Notes: generated by a model not told the origin, from the sequence alone. A stretch of DNA of 64,000 bases from Cytobacillus kochii (GCF_020171845.1 NZ_JAIVAM010000012.1:124001-188000); one strand, 5' to 3'; positions 56,045 to 64,000 are shown, counted from the first letter of the stretch. Program-made: numbers and translations.

Positions 56045-57193
56045 TCACATATAGTCTTTTAATATATCTCTTGCAATAATTAGCCGTTGGATTTCATTTG
56101 TGCCTTCATAGATTTTCGTTATTCTTGCATCACGATAATACCTTTCAACAGGATAATCAGCGACGTAGCCCATGCCACCATGAATTTGCACTGCTTTGTC
56201 AGCCACTCGATTAAACACTTCAGACGCGTAAAGTTTAGCCATTGAGGATTCTTTCACGACCTTTCTACCTTGATCGACTAAATGAGCGGCTTTTAATGTT
56301 AATGTTCTTGCTGCTTCTGTTTCTGTTGCCATATCAGCTAACATCCATTGAATCGCTTGGTTCTTTGCAATTGGTTTACCGAACTGAATACGCTCATTCG
56401 CATATTTCGCTGATAATTCAATGAGTTTATCACAAGATCCAACTGCCCTTGCCGCTAACCCAATCCGTCCTTCACTTAAAATAGTTAGTGCAGCTACATA
56501 TCCAAGACCCACTTCTCCTATAACATTTTCTTCTGGCACTTCACATTGATCAAACAATAATTGTGCAGTATATGAACCTTTTAAACCCATTTTTTTATCC
56601 TTTTTTCCTACTGTAAATCCAGGAAAATCTTTTTCTATTAAGAAGGCAGTAATCCCCTTTGCGCCTTTGTCTTTATCTGTAACAGCAAAGACCGTAAATA
56701 CATCTGCTACAGGCGCGTTCGTGATGAAATGTTTTGACCCATTAAGAATCCACTTATCTCCCTTTTTCTCTGCTTTTGTCGCAAGATTAGTAGCATCAGA
56801 ACCTGCCCCAGGCTCTGAAAGGGCAAAACAAGCAATTTTTTCTCCTGATGCTAAAGCAGGTAAGTATTTTTCTTTCAAGTAGGGAGAGCCAAGCCTTACT
56901 AAACCTGTACTACCAATACCTGTGTGTGCACTAATTAAACTAACAAAACCATTATGCGTGCGACCTAATTGTTCTAATACAGCGGTTTTCCCAACCATGC
57001 CAAGACCAATACCCCCATACTCTTCTGGTATACTCATCCCAAATAATCCAAGTTCCTTCACTTGCTGAACCAAAGAATCTGGTATACGGTCGTCATCTTC
57101 AATTTGTTGTGCTAAAGGCTCTACTTCCTTCTCGACAAATTGGTGAACCATCTGCACGATTTGATCGATTTCTTGGTTTTGAACTGTGAACAT
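56045..57193 (-). CDS. Acyl-CoA dehydrogenase (first gene of sigma-54 operon)
   Basis: A 382-residue flavoprotein with FALSEPGAGSDATNLAT, NRVADKAVQIHGGMGYV and the catalytic Glu in KIYEGTNEIQR. It is the promoter-proximal gene of an operon of six (dehydrogenase, ligase, hydroxyacyl dehydrogenase, dehydrogenase, thiolase, enoyl-CoA hydratase), which together form a complete beta-oxidation set. GGAGTG precedes the ATG; the sigma-54 promoter is 35 bp upstream. Confidence 0.95.
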   Translation of the reverse strand: MFTVQNQEIDQIVQMVHQFVEKEVEPLAQQIEDDDRIPDSLVQQVKELGLFGMSIPEEYGGIGLGMVGKTAVLEQLGRTHNGFVSLISAHTGIGSTGLVRLGSPYLKEKYLPALASGEKIACFALSEPGAGSDATNLATKAEKKGDKWILNGSKHFITNAPVADVFTVFAVTDKDKGAKGITAFLIEKDFPGFTVGKKDKKMGLKGSYTAQLLFDQCEVPEENVIGEVGLGYVAALTILSEGRIGLAARAVGSCDKLIELSAKYANERIQFGKPIAKNQAIQWMLADMATETEAARTLTLKAAHLVDQGRKVVKESSMAKLYASEVFNRVADKAVQIHGGMGYVADYPVERYYRDARITKIYEGTNEIQRLIIARDILKDYM

Positions 57194-57227
57194 AAGATCA
57201 CTCCTTTGTTTGCTTTATTAATATAGA

Positions 57228-57243
57228 TGCAAAAACCATGCCA
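57228..57243 (-). promoter_or_regulatory. Sigma-54 (-24/-12) promoter of the beta-oxidation operon
   Basis: On the minus strand TGGCATGGTTTTTGCA matches the sigma-54 consensus TGGCACG-N4-TTGCW at all fixed positions but one, with exact spacing of the GG and GC doublets. It lies 35 bp before the acyl-CoA dehydrogenase start and just downstream of the gene for a sigma-54 activator. Confidence 0.88.
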
Positions 57244-57331
57244 TCATTTTTAACTCATGATAAATCGTTAATGAATAGCTTTAACACAAGTTATATAGTT
57301 ATTTTTTCCGCATCATTTAAATCAGCAAAAA

Positions 57332-57345
57332 AGTAAACGCTTACT
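57332..57345. promoter_or_regulatory. Catabolite-responsive element (cre)
   Basis: AGTAAACGCTTACT matches TGWAARCGYTWNCW at 13 of 14 positions. It lies about 90 bp upstream of the sigma-54 promoter, within a longer perfect inverted repeat (57327-57350, arms AAAAAAGTAA/TTACTTTTTT). CcpA bound here could block looping by the activator; the longer repeat could also act as a second terminator. Confidence 0.65.
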
Positions 57346-57354
57346 TTTTTGATT

Positions 57355-57397
57355 CAAAAAAGAATAGAGTTGATTCACTAATGAATCAACTCTATTC
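57355..57397 (-). terminator. Terminator spanning the activator stop codon
   Basis: GAATAGAGTTGATTCA (57362-57377) and TGAATCAACTCTATTC (57382-57397) form a perfect 16-bp stem with a 4-nt loop holding the TAG stop, followed by six T residues on the minus strand. Confidence 0.92.
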
Positions 57398-59051
57398 CAT
57401 ACTTTTTAAGCTTTCTTGAAATTGTCGGTTGGCTTGTATGCAAAGCGGATGCGAGCTCATAGGTTGTTGTACATTTTTTTAAAGCTTTCATAATAGCTTT
57501 TTTTTCTGCTGCTTCTACTACATCCTTTAATGTCTCTATTTTGTCATTTTCATATGGAAAATCTATTTCTCGCTGATATTCTGGTGGAAGATCATTCATT
57601 GTAATGATAGACTCTTGTGAGACAATAACCAATCTCTCAATTAAGTTGGCTAATTCACGAATATTGCCTGGCCATTGATAATGGTATAAAAATTTTTTTA
57701 CATCATTATGTAGATCTTTGTTGAAATGATACTTTTCGTTCGTCTGTTTTAAGAAATAATTGATTAAGGGATAAATATCCTCCCGCCGGTCCTTTAAAGA
57801 GGGGATTTCAATGGTAATTACATTTAAGCGATAATAAAGATCTTCGCGAAAACGACCTTTATTCACCATCTCTTTTAAATCTCTATTAGTCGCAGCAATA
57901 AGCCTTACATTTACATTCTTCGTCTTCGTTCCGCCTACCCGTTGGATTTCCTTTTCCTGAATAACTCTTAACAATTTGACTTGTGAAGCCAACGGTAATT
58001 CCCCAATCTCATCTAAAAATAAAACCCCTTCATCGGCTAGTTCAAACATCCCTGGTTTCCCTTGTTTATCTGCACCTGTGAAAGCACCTTTTTCATAACC
58101 AAATAACTCAGATTCAATTAATTCTTCTGGAATCGCACCACAGTTTAGTTTAATATATTTGCCCTTCATTCTTCTATTGCTTGTTTCGTAAATATATTTA
58201 GCAAGAACATCTTTTCCTACGCCTGTATCACCAAGAAGAAGAACTGTGGCATCCACATTAACAATCCTTTCGGCGGTTTCGTATACATGCTTCATTTTTT
58301 CACTTTCTATGACAATTGATTGCTGATGTATGTTAATGTTTTGTTTTAACCTTTCAATTTCTTGACGGTAAGAGAGGTTTAATTTATTTGCTTCTTTTAG
58401 AGCATTTTGTAGTTCAATCAACTGTGATAAATCTCTAATATTTGTGACAACACTTTCTACTTCTCCTGTATCGTCAAAAACTGGACTACCTGTAAGGAGC
58501 AACGATTCATTGCCAGCTCGATTAAACTGGACATGTGAAATCGTTTCTTTCTTTTCTATCACCCTTTTCGTTAACGAACTCTCGAGAATGCCTCTTTCAA
58601 TTAAAGCATCGACCTTTTTGTTCATATAATAGTCTTTTGGGATCCCTGTAATTCTCTCCATTGCGGAATTGGTTAAAATGGTATTACCGTTTCGATCGGT
58701 TAAATAAATACCATCGTAAGAGTTTTCTATGATTGCTTCTAGTAGCGTATTTGCCTTCATCAAGTCACTTACTTTATTCATTAATTGAGACAATTCGGAA
58801 GATAGAACCCCTATATATAAGTAGTGATGTTGTCCTGATTGACTTCTGATAAACAGAAGAAAATCTTCATCCGTTAAAAAGGCAACCTTTATCTTTTCAT
58901 TACCATACGCATTCCATCTAGGAAATAGGTCGTCAATATACGTGGAAGGCTTCCCTTTTATCAAGATACGTAATGATTCGCTCATAGAAATAATTTCACC
59001 AGTGAGCGTTGTCTCTACTGTCAATAAAAGACTACGATTCTGTACAATCAT
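57378..59051 (-). CDS. Sigma-54-dependent activator (PAS-AAA+-Fis)
   Basis: A 557-residue enhancer-binding protein. An N-terminal sensor region is followed by a PAS domain (about 100-215, ENSYDGIYLTDRNGNTILTN), the AAA+ domain (about 245-470) with Walker A LLGDTGVGKDVLAKY, the sigma-54-contacting loop GYEKGAFTGADKQGKPG, Walker B GVLFLDEIGELP, and a C-terminal HTH_8/Fis helix-turn-helix (ELASALHTSQPTISRKLKKY). No receiver domain is present, so it probably senses a small ligand or redox state through PAS, like BkdR and RocR. The neighbouring beta-oxidation operon with a -24/-12 promoter is the obvious target. Confidence 0.93.
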   Translation of the reverse strand: MIVQNRSLLLTVETTLTGEIISMSESLRILIKGKPSTYIDDLFPRWNAYGNEKIKVAFLTDEDFLLFIRSQSGQHHYLYIGVLSSELSQLMNKVSDLMKANTLLEAIIENSYDGIYLTDRNGNTILTNSAMERITGIPKDYYMNKKVDALIERGILESSLTKRVIEKKETISHVQFNRAGNESLLLTGSPVFDDTGEVESVVTNIRDLSQLIELQNALKEANKLNLSYRQEIERLKQNINIHQQSIVIESEKMKHVYETAERIVNVDATVLLLGDTGVGKDVLAKYIYETSNRRMKGKYIKLNCGAIPEELIESELFGYEKGAFTGADKQGKPGMFELADEGVLFLDEIGELPLASQVKLLRVIQEKEIQRVGGTKTKNVNVRLIAATNRDLKEMVNKGRFREDLYYRLNVITIEIPSLKDRREDIYPLINYFLKQTNEKYHFNKDLHNDVKKFLYHYQWPGNIRELANLIERLVIVSQESIITMNDLPPEYQREIDFPYENDKIETLKDVVEAAEKKAIMKALKKCTTTYELASALHTSQPTISRKLKKYGIELIH

Positions 59052-59086
59052 CTACTATCTTCACCTCTTCACATGGTAAACAAATA

Positions 59087-59113
59087 GAGGAAATAATTTC
59101 ACTATATTTCCTC
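59087..59113 (-). terminator. Hairpin between S9 peptidase and activator genes
   Basis: GAGGAAATA (59087-59095) and TATTTCCTC (59105-59113) pair; a short T-rich stretch follows on the minus strand. The peptidase and activator genes are on the same strand, so this may partly insulate the latter. Confidence 0.45.
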
Positions 59114-59129
59114 CTAGCTTGGAACGTAA

Positions 59130-60938
59130 TTAACTATTCGTATCGGCGGTTTTCTTTGTGTGCTGATCAAAAAAAGAGAGAACTTCTTCAAACACAAGCT
59201 GCTCATTTTCTTTTTTAGAAAATCCATGTCCCTCATCTTGTAATAAAATATACTTTACTTCGCGTCCTTTTTTCCTCAATGCTTGCACAATTTGATCAGA
59301 TTCCTCCTTCACTACACGGGGATCATTTGCTCCCTGAATAACGAGCATCGGTTTAGTCATAGCTTCCAAATAAGTAATAGGGGAGTATTCAGTGAGTTTT
59401 TCCTTATCTTTTAAGGGATTTCCAACCCATTGATCCATAATTGGTTTCCAATCTTCGGGAACTGATTCTATAAACGAAAATAAATTAGAAGGTCCGAAGA
59501 TATCGACCACCGCTTTAAAATACTCTGGATGTCTACCATGTAAAAGTAGCGCCATATATCCGCCGTAGCTTCCGCCCATTAATAGAATGTCACCTTTCTT
59601 TGTATAACCTTTTTCAATTAGCCACTCTATACCAGCTATATTATCTAACCTAGGACCATCTCCCCAATCACCCTCTACCATTTTCATAAAGGACAGGCCA
59701 TAACCTGTTGATCCTCTAAAATTAGGGGCAAAGATGCTATATCCATGATTGATAAGAAACTGAAAATAGGAACGAAAAGATTTTCTCTCTGCGGCTTGCG
59801 GTCCACCATGTGGCCAAAATATAACTTGGCCATTATTTACCTCTTTATTTGCTTCAAACCATAATGCTTCAATTTCTAAATCATCAAATGAAGGATAGTA
59901 AATCGTTGCCGGCTCGACAAGCTCAGATTCTTCCACACCTGGTACGCGATATTCAGTTAACTGCTTCCACTTTTCACCCTTTTTCAATTGATAAATATTG
60001 TGCGGTTTAATAGCGCTTCTTCCTAAAAGATATAAATTTCCTGAGTCATGAACAACTAATTTTTCAATGATATCACAAGGAATTTCTACCTTTTGTAAGG
60101 AATTATGATCTAATGAATAAGCATAAAGATAATCCTCCACTCCTTTTTCAGAAGTTAAATAGATGATGTGATTACTCTTATCATAATGAATGGATGAGAA
60201 ACTTTCATGGTCAAGCCCGACGACTTTACGAAATTGCTTTGTCACGATATTAAATTCAGCCAAATAAGTGAAATTTTCTTTAAAGTTGGTGATCAAATAA
60301 ATCGTGTCTTCCGCGGTAAACAAAGATCCAGTTACCGTATGCGCCTCTTCCTCCTTTTCAGTTAAACAAAGCTTTTCACGTTCCGTATGTACATAAGCGA
60401 GAGAATGCGTATTGGCAAATACAGTAGATGAAATATAACTCTCTTCATTTGGACTCCAACCATCTAGAAACGTCATACCTTCTTTACCCTCTAGGAAAAG
60501 TTCTTCTTGCTCTGTTTCTATATGATATCTATAAACATTTAAATAAGTTGGGTTATTTTTAGCCGAACTATAATATAAATACTGGCCATCTTTTGATAAT
60601 AAGGGATTAAAATTCCTGGTTTTTTCATTATTGATTAGTTGTTTCAATTTACCACCACTTGGATGGACTGCATAATATTGCGCACACTCATCCCCATCTT
60701 GATCAAAACCCGCAAGTATAAATTTGCCACTCTTATCATAGAGAAGCCCCATGCACACTTGATTTTTGAATGTTAACTGAACTGGAAATTGTTGTGGCAA
60801 ATTCATTGCCCATAAATTATAGTAGCCATTTAAATTTGTACTAAACACTACTTGGGACTCATCGGAATTAACGACAAAATCATTAATGCTTAACGTTTTT
60901 AGAAACTGATCCATCTCGGGTTTTGGAAATTGAATCAT
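59130..60938 (-). CDS. S9 family prolyl oligopeptidase
   Basis: A 602-residue cytoplasmic peptidase. The N-terminal beta-propeller (about 20-345, TolB/DPP-like repeats such as DGQYLYYSSAKNNPTYLNVY) precedes an alpha/beta-hydrolase domain with the nucleophile Ser in MGGSYGGYMALL (about 440), Asp in QGANDPRV and His in DEGHGFSKKEN. It cleaves short peptides, often after Pro or as an acylaminoacyl-peptidase. AGGAGGG precedes the ATG. Confidence 0.93.
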   Translation of the reverse strand: MIQFPKPEMDQFLKTLSINDFVVNSDESQVVFSTNLNGYYNLWAMNLPQQFPVQLTFKNQVCMGLLYDKSGKFILAGFDQDGDECAQYYAVHPSGGKLKQLINNEKTRNFNPLLSKDGQYLYYSSAKNNPTYLNVYRYHIETEQEELFLEGKEGMTFLDGWSPNEESYISSTVFANTHSLAYVHTEREKLCLTEKEEEAHTVTGSLFTAEDTIYLITNFKENFTYLAEFNIVTKQFRKVVGLDHESFSSIHYDKSNHIIYLTSEKGVEDYLYAYSLDHNSLQKVEIPCDIIEKLVVHDSGNLYLLGRSAIKPHNIYQLKKGEKWKQLTEYRVPGVEESELVEPATIYYPSFDDLEIEALWFEANKEVNNGQVIFWPHGGPQAAERKSFRSYFQFLINHGYSIFAPNFRGSTGYGLSFMKMVEGDWGDGPRLDNIAGIEWLIEKGYTKKGDILLMGGSYGGYMALLLHGRHPEYFKAVVDIFGPSNLFSFIESVPEDWKPIMDQWVGNPLKDKEKLTEYSPITYLEAMTKPMLVIQGANDPRVVKEESDQIVQALRKKGREVKYILLQDEGHGFSKKENEQLVFEEVLSFFDQHTKKTADTNS

Positions 60939-61107
60939 AGAGTTGCCCTCCTATTAATAGATTATTCTTATTATTCAGTATACCACACTCTATTTTACCA
61001 ATTAAAACCAAACAAAAGCGAACATAGTATGACATTTTTATTTCAAATCTACTTGTTTGCAATAATTTCGCCGTAAATGCTCAAAATACCGATAGGAGGA
61101 TGTACAA

Positions 61108-61149
61108 ATGAACCTTCTTTTTTATTTATTTTTTCTTTCTTTTGATTGA
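61108..61149 (+). CDS. Putative 13-residue leader peptide
   Basis: MNLLFYLFFLSFD is encoded after a perfect AGGAGG (61094-61099) at 8 bases. It is very hydrophobic and its codons lie in one arm of a GAACCTT...AAGGTTC hairpin that closes just after its stop. It lies 93 bp before the exporter gene. This looks like a regulatory upstream ORF, though chance cannot be excluded. Confidence 0.45.
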   Translation: MNLLFYLFFLSFD

Positions 61150-61242
61150 AAAAGGTTCAATTGGTCATTCTGTTAATGCAGCGTGTTTATTTTAAACTTC
61201 CTTCATTATAAATGTAAGGCATATAGAAAGAGGATACTAACT

Positions 61243-62196
61243 ATGATTAGACTATTTGGAGGGCGAATTTTCAAAACAGGCATTTCTGTCTTTATTACTG
61301 CATTTCTATGTCAGCTATTCACATGGCCACCAACCTTTGCAGTCATTACCGCTCTCGTTACGATTGAGCCTACGGCGAAAGAATCCATTCGCAAAGCACC
61401 AGCAAGATTTCAAGCTTCTTCTATAGCAGCTTCCTTCGCCGTTTTATTTACCTTTATCTTTTCAGATAGTTCGTTGGCTTACGCACTAACAGCCGTTTTC
61501 ACTTTGATGATATGTACGAAGTTAAAGCTAGAAGATGGTCTACTTGTAGCCGCTTTAACCGGTATGGCCATGATTTCAATTGTACAAGAAGCTTATATGG
61601 CAACATTGTTAATGAGACTTGGAGGTACGACGCTAGGTTTATTAATTTCAACTTGTGTAAATATATTTATTTTACCCCCGAATTATTTAGTAAAAATAAG
61701 CAAAACGTCTACACAGTTATTGAATCGTATGGAAAATATTCTTGTATATGTAACAAACAACATCAAACAAGGAAATAGCAGCAGAAACGAGGTCAAACAA
61801 GTCATTGCAAAGATTGAGGAAGAAATAGCTCATTACCAACAGCTGATACAATATCAAAAAGATGAATGGCGCTTTCATAAATTTTCTAGGAAGGATGTAT
61901 TTTACCTAAGGCAGAAAGAAAGGCATTTAACTATCATAAAACAAGCGTTTATCCACTTATTCCAGCTTGTAAACCTTTCTTTGAAAGAGCTTACACCTTC
62001 ACCCTACTTAATGCGATTATTGCAAGATACTATACTGCATCTGAAACAGCCATCCAAGCAACCTAATGAAGAGGACTATTTCCATTTAAGGACACAATAT
62101 ACATTGAATGACAACCACCTTAAAATCGAGGAAAATATGCTCGCCATACAACAGCTCATCATGCAGTATCAAATGAATGAAGAAAAGTTAAGATAA
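61243..62196 (+). CDS. Aromatic acid exporter-family membrane protein
   Basis: About 317 residues of the ArAE_1/YgaE-YqjA type. Six hydrophobic segments occupy about 1-150 (for example VFITAFLCQLFTWPPTFAVI and the conserved PTAKESIRKAPARFQAS), followed by a helical cytoplasmic domain. Relatives export aromatic carboxylates or are of unknown role. The ATG at 61243 follows AAAGAGG at 8 bases; an in-frame start twenty codons earlier has no site. Confidence 0.85.
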   Translation: MIRLFGGRIFKTGISVFITAFLCQLFTWPPTFAVITALVTIEPTAKESIRKAPARFQASSIAASFAVLFTFIFSDSSLAYALTAVFTLMICTKLKLEDGLLVAALTGMAMISIVQEAYMATLLMRLGGTTLGLLISTCVNIFILPPNYLVKISKTSTQLLNRMENILVYVTNNIKQGNSSRNEVKQVIAKIEEEIAHYQQLIQYQKDEWRFHKFSRKDVFYLRQKERHLTIIKQAFIHLFQLVNLSLKELTPSPYLMRLLQDTILHLKQPSKQPNEEDYFHLRTQYTLNDNHLKIEENMLAIQQLIMQYQMNEEKLR

Positions 62197-62355
62197 CTAG
62201 ATGAGAATAGAAAATACGAGTACTTAAGATGTATTTATGAGAGCGTATGGTACAGAAGAGGATTTTATTTTGCAGCCTTATTTAAAATTTAAATGTAGTT
62301 AGTAACTGTTATTTTCCGTTATGAGAAGGAACTATTACTTTTAAGGCGTACTCAC

Positions 62356-62432
62356 TCTTGGGGTTTCCTCTGAGAGCAGTGTTTCTCTCATTTACGTTAC
62401 TTTTATTCTTGGGGCTTTTTCTAAAAGCAAGA
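62356..62432. repeat. Two diverged copies of a short coding-like repeat
   Basis: TCTTGGGGTTTCCTCTGAG (from 62356) and TCTTGGGGCTTTTTCTAAA (from 62407) begin two related units. Read on the minus strand in matching frames they give LLSEETPRVST and LLLEKAPRIKVT, both closely followed by stops. The rest of the 364-bp gap between the exporter and rhodanese genes holds only a terminator. Confidence 0.45.
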
Positions 62433-62508
62433 ATCCGCCCCTTGTACCACTCTTCTTACAGCTTTAGGAAAAAATGAATTTCCCTATTATCCTCTTTTAC
62501 AATTCAAC

Positions 62509-62536
62509 AAAAAACCACAGATCACTTAATCTGTGG
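62509..62536 (-). terminator. Terminator of the rhodanese-like gene
   Basis: CCACAGAT (62515-62522) and ATCTGTGG (62529-62536) form the stem and TTTTTT follows on the minus strand. Confidence 0.85.
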
Positions 62537-62560
62537 CACTCTTTTCTATATTTATATTGT

Positions 62561-62896
62561 TCAACATTCATTGCATAGTGTGTACCCTGACACCTTATAT
62601 CCTTTTCTTCTAAGAAATCGAATGCTCATGTTTTTTTCTATTTTTGATGAAGCAATAACGTGTACGCTCTTTCCATCGATTTCATGATAAAAGCGATGGA
62701 GATAAGCAATTGGAATATGCAGACGATGATGAGCCTGATCTACTTTTTCATTATAGTCCCTCACATCAACAATCCGAACATCGCTTTCTTGATTGTCTTG
62801 TAACACTTGTGCCTTCACACCAAATACCGGCAAATATCTACTATATATAAAAGTCAAAAGTAAAATGATTAAGAGTATACTAATAAACGTAAGCAT
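62561..62896 (-). CDS. Membrane-anchored rhodanese-like protein, probably inactive
   Basis: A 111-residue protein with one N-terminal membrane helix (about 1-20) and a rhodanese fold (VRIVDVRDYNEKVDQAHHRL, the D-V-R-D motif). The active-site Cys loop is replaced: VHVIASSKIEKNMS has Ala-Ser-Ser where Cys is expected. Two Cys occur in the C-terminal LCNEC. It may bind a partner rather than transfer sulfur. AGGAGG precedes the ATG. Confidence 0.8.
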   Translation of the reverse strand: MLTFISILLIILLLTFIYSRYLPVFGVKAQVLQDNQESDVRIVDVRDYNEKVDQAHHRLHIPIAYLHRFYHEIDGKSVHVIASSKIEKNMSIRFLRRKGYKVSGYTLCNEC

Positions 62897-63028
62897 TTTT
62901 CCTCCTAGGATGTTATATTCACCCTCATATTCTATACCCCTATTGGTATGAAGTCAACAAGAAGAACTCACCCTTCATATATCAATTTCTAAGCGTCATT
63001 TATTTTTTCTAAAACCTACAGCTGAAAG

Positions 63029-63427
63029 CTATTTTTTTATCTCACTTTCATGTTTTGTAAAAGTAAGTAATAAGAAAAGAACAAAGCTAATCAATAGGAT
63101 ACTTCCTCCAACAATATAAAAAACCGTATTAATCATCTCTGGCATAAAACCTGGTTTAAAGATAAACATTGCCATTCCAGCGGTTAAACCAATTGTGCCG
63201 ATAATGGCAGTAGTGACATGTAATTTTGCAAGGAATCTTAGCTTCGGAGTAAATAATTGATAATATACCGCCCATGCGAAAAGTGATAGCCAGCCAACAA
63301 CTAAACTATGGGCATGGATGGGTTTGAAGGCATAACTCCCTGCTCCGGCCATATGTGATCCTAGAAAAGCACCTATCACTGCAAAGATAGCAGAAAACCT
63401 AAGTAATATTTTGCTAAATTTATTCAA
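63029..63427 (-). CDS. Small four-helix membrane protein, heme-oxidase-like
   Basis: About 132 residues with four hydrophobic helices. PIHAHSLVVGWLSLFAWAVY has the His-x-His-(x)-G-W pattern of heme-copper oxidase subunit I helix II, and a further His lies in AKLHVTTAIIG. It is much shorter than a real subunit I, so it is a CcoN/NorB-like fragment family seen in Bacilli, of unknown role. The TTG at 63427 follows AGGGTGAG at 6 bases; an ATG ten codons earlier is less well placed. Confidence 0.65.
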   Translation of the reverse strand: MNKFSKILLRFSAIFAVIGAFLGSHMAGAGSYAFKPIHAHSLVVGWLSLFAWAVYYQLFTPKLRFLAKLHVTTAIIGTIGLTAGMAMFIFKPGFMPEMINTVFYIVGGSILLISFVLFLLLTFTKHESEIKK

Positions 63428-63570
63428 TTGACACTCACCCTTTTCATCTTCATTCATTTGATTTTATTTTGTCATCATATGTCCTATCTCACCTTTTATG
63501 ACTGACAAAATAAGGTTATAGAATGAATATGAACGGAGTATGAACAATGGTTTACAATAGAATTGTTTTG

Positions 63571-64000
63571 CTAATTCGATTGGTTTGGTAGCATAATTGT
63601 AAAAATCGTTCCTTCTCCTTCTTCACTTTCGACTCGTACTTCTCCTTGGTGAAGATCTACGATTGAATAAACAATGGAAAGTCCTAACCCAGAACCAGCA
63701 ATGGAACGATTTCTAGAAAGGTCGGAACGATAAAAACGATTAAAAACCTTTTTCATTTCCTCCTGATTCATACCAATACCATTATCCTGAATTTGTACTT
63801 TTATCCAGCCCCCCTCTTCTTTAAGAATGATGGAAATATCTCCATTTTCCTTTCCATATTTAATGCTATTTGTGAGTAAATTTTCCCAAACAGAATAGAG
63901 CAAGGAGGGGTCCCCTTCGATCATACAATCAGGCAATGAATAACTTAGCATCATGCCTTTGTCTTCTAAATGCCACTGATATTGTTTAATCACTAACTTT
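63571..64000 (-). CDS. Sensor histidine kinase, C-terminal part (5' end outside window)
   Basis: The frame is open to the window edge, so only the last 142 or so residues are seen. They form the HATPase_c domain: N box ENLLTNSIKYGKEN, G1 VQIQDNGIGM, F box FNRFYRSD and G2 GSGLGLSIV. The His-containing dimerisation domain and any sensor lie outside. The response regulator is not visible; it may be beyond the edge. Confidence 0.92.
   Translation of the reverse strand, partial: KLVIKQYQWHLEDKGMMLSYSLPDCMIEGDPSLLYSVWENLLTNSIKYGKENGDISIILKEEGGWIKVQIQDNGIGMNQEEMKKVFNRFYRSDLSRNRSIAGSGLGLSIVYSIVDLHQGEVRVESEEGEGTIFTIMLPNQSN

Noticed and set aside
57327..57350. AAAAAAGTAA/TTACTTTTTT repeat as only a terminator
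   Set aside because: A stronger terminator already spans the activator stop codon, and the centre matches cre at 13 of 14 positions, so cre is the better call, with a secondary terminator role left open.
61262..61275. AATTTTCAAAAC as a CodY box
   Set aside because: It lies inside coding sequence and the second half does not match AATTTTCWGAAAATT.

Overview
The window looks like chromosomal DNA of a low-GC, Gram-positive, probably spore-forming member of the Bacillaceae. Supporting features are strong AGGAGG-type ribosome binding sites, frequent TTG and GTG starts, tandem tryptophan T-box leaders, a TnrA regulator with perfect TnrA boxes, a WalR-like box before a CwlO-type hydrolase, a CdaS-type diadenylate cyclase and a TxpA/BsrG-type toxin. 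The genus cannot be fixed from sequence alone. I see no rRNA, tRNA, CRISPR array, intact insertion sequence or prophage.

Layout. 1-4855: a minus-strand acyl-CoA catabolism operon (acyl-CoA dehydrogenase, thiolase, acyl-CoA ligase, family III CoA-transferase) with a divergent MarR regulator. 4857-6034: a methyltransferase and a small Sm-like, glycine/cysteine-repeat membrane protein. 6085-16981: a glycolate/glyoxylate locus (GntR regulator, glcE, glcF, glcD, malate synthase G, FAH-family hydrolase, IclR regulator, LctP/GlcA-type permease). 17316-31133: housekeeping genes (CwlO-like hydrolase, SNF2 helicase, nitrilase, ABC exporter, GH3 hexosaminidase, split ThrE exporter), then tnrA divergent from two very small genes. 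31137-34264: SRAP protein, catalase, CdaS-like cyclase. 34358-41436: trpEGDCFBA behind a 630-nt leader with two T-boxes. 41426-46464: MOSC protein, MFS transporter, a type I toxin-antitoxin module with an SOS-like box, a fructose-type PTS EIIABC, and a probable structured small RNA. 46473-50272: acetoacetyl-CoA synthetase, thioesterase, GMP reductase. 50343-59051: a second, complete beta-oxidation operon preceded by a near-consensus sigma-54 promoter, a cre site and the gene of a PAS/AAA+/Fis sigma-54 activator. 59130-64000: S9 peptidase, aromatic-acid exporter with a leader peptide, rhodanese-like and heme-oxidase-like small membrane proteins, and the end of a histidine kinase.

How it fits together. 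The window is rich in carbon-scavenging functions that all yield acetyl-CoA, malate or acyl-CoA: two fatty-acid or acyl-CoA operons, glycolate oxidation feeding malate synthase G, and ketone-body activation. Each has a visible local control element. The most notable regulatory finds are the sigma-54/CcpA control of beta-oxidation, a near-identical 27-bp element before glcB and glcE, two TnrA boxes each about 50 bp from one of two divergent promoters, and the toxin promoter carrying a LexA-like palindrome. These regulatory calls are read from sequence and consensus knowledge; none has been tested here.
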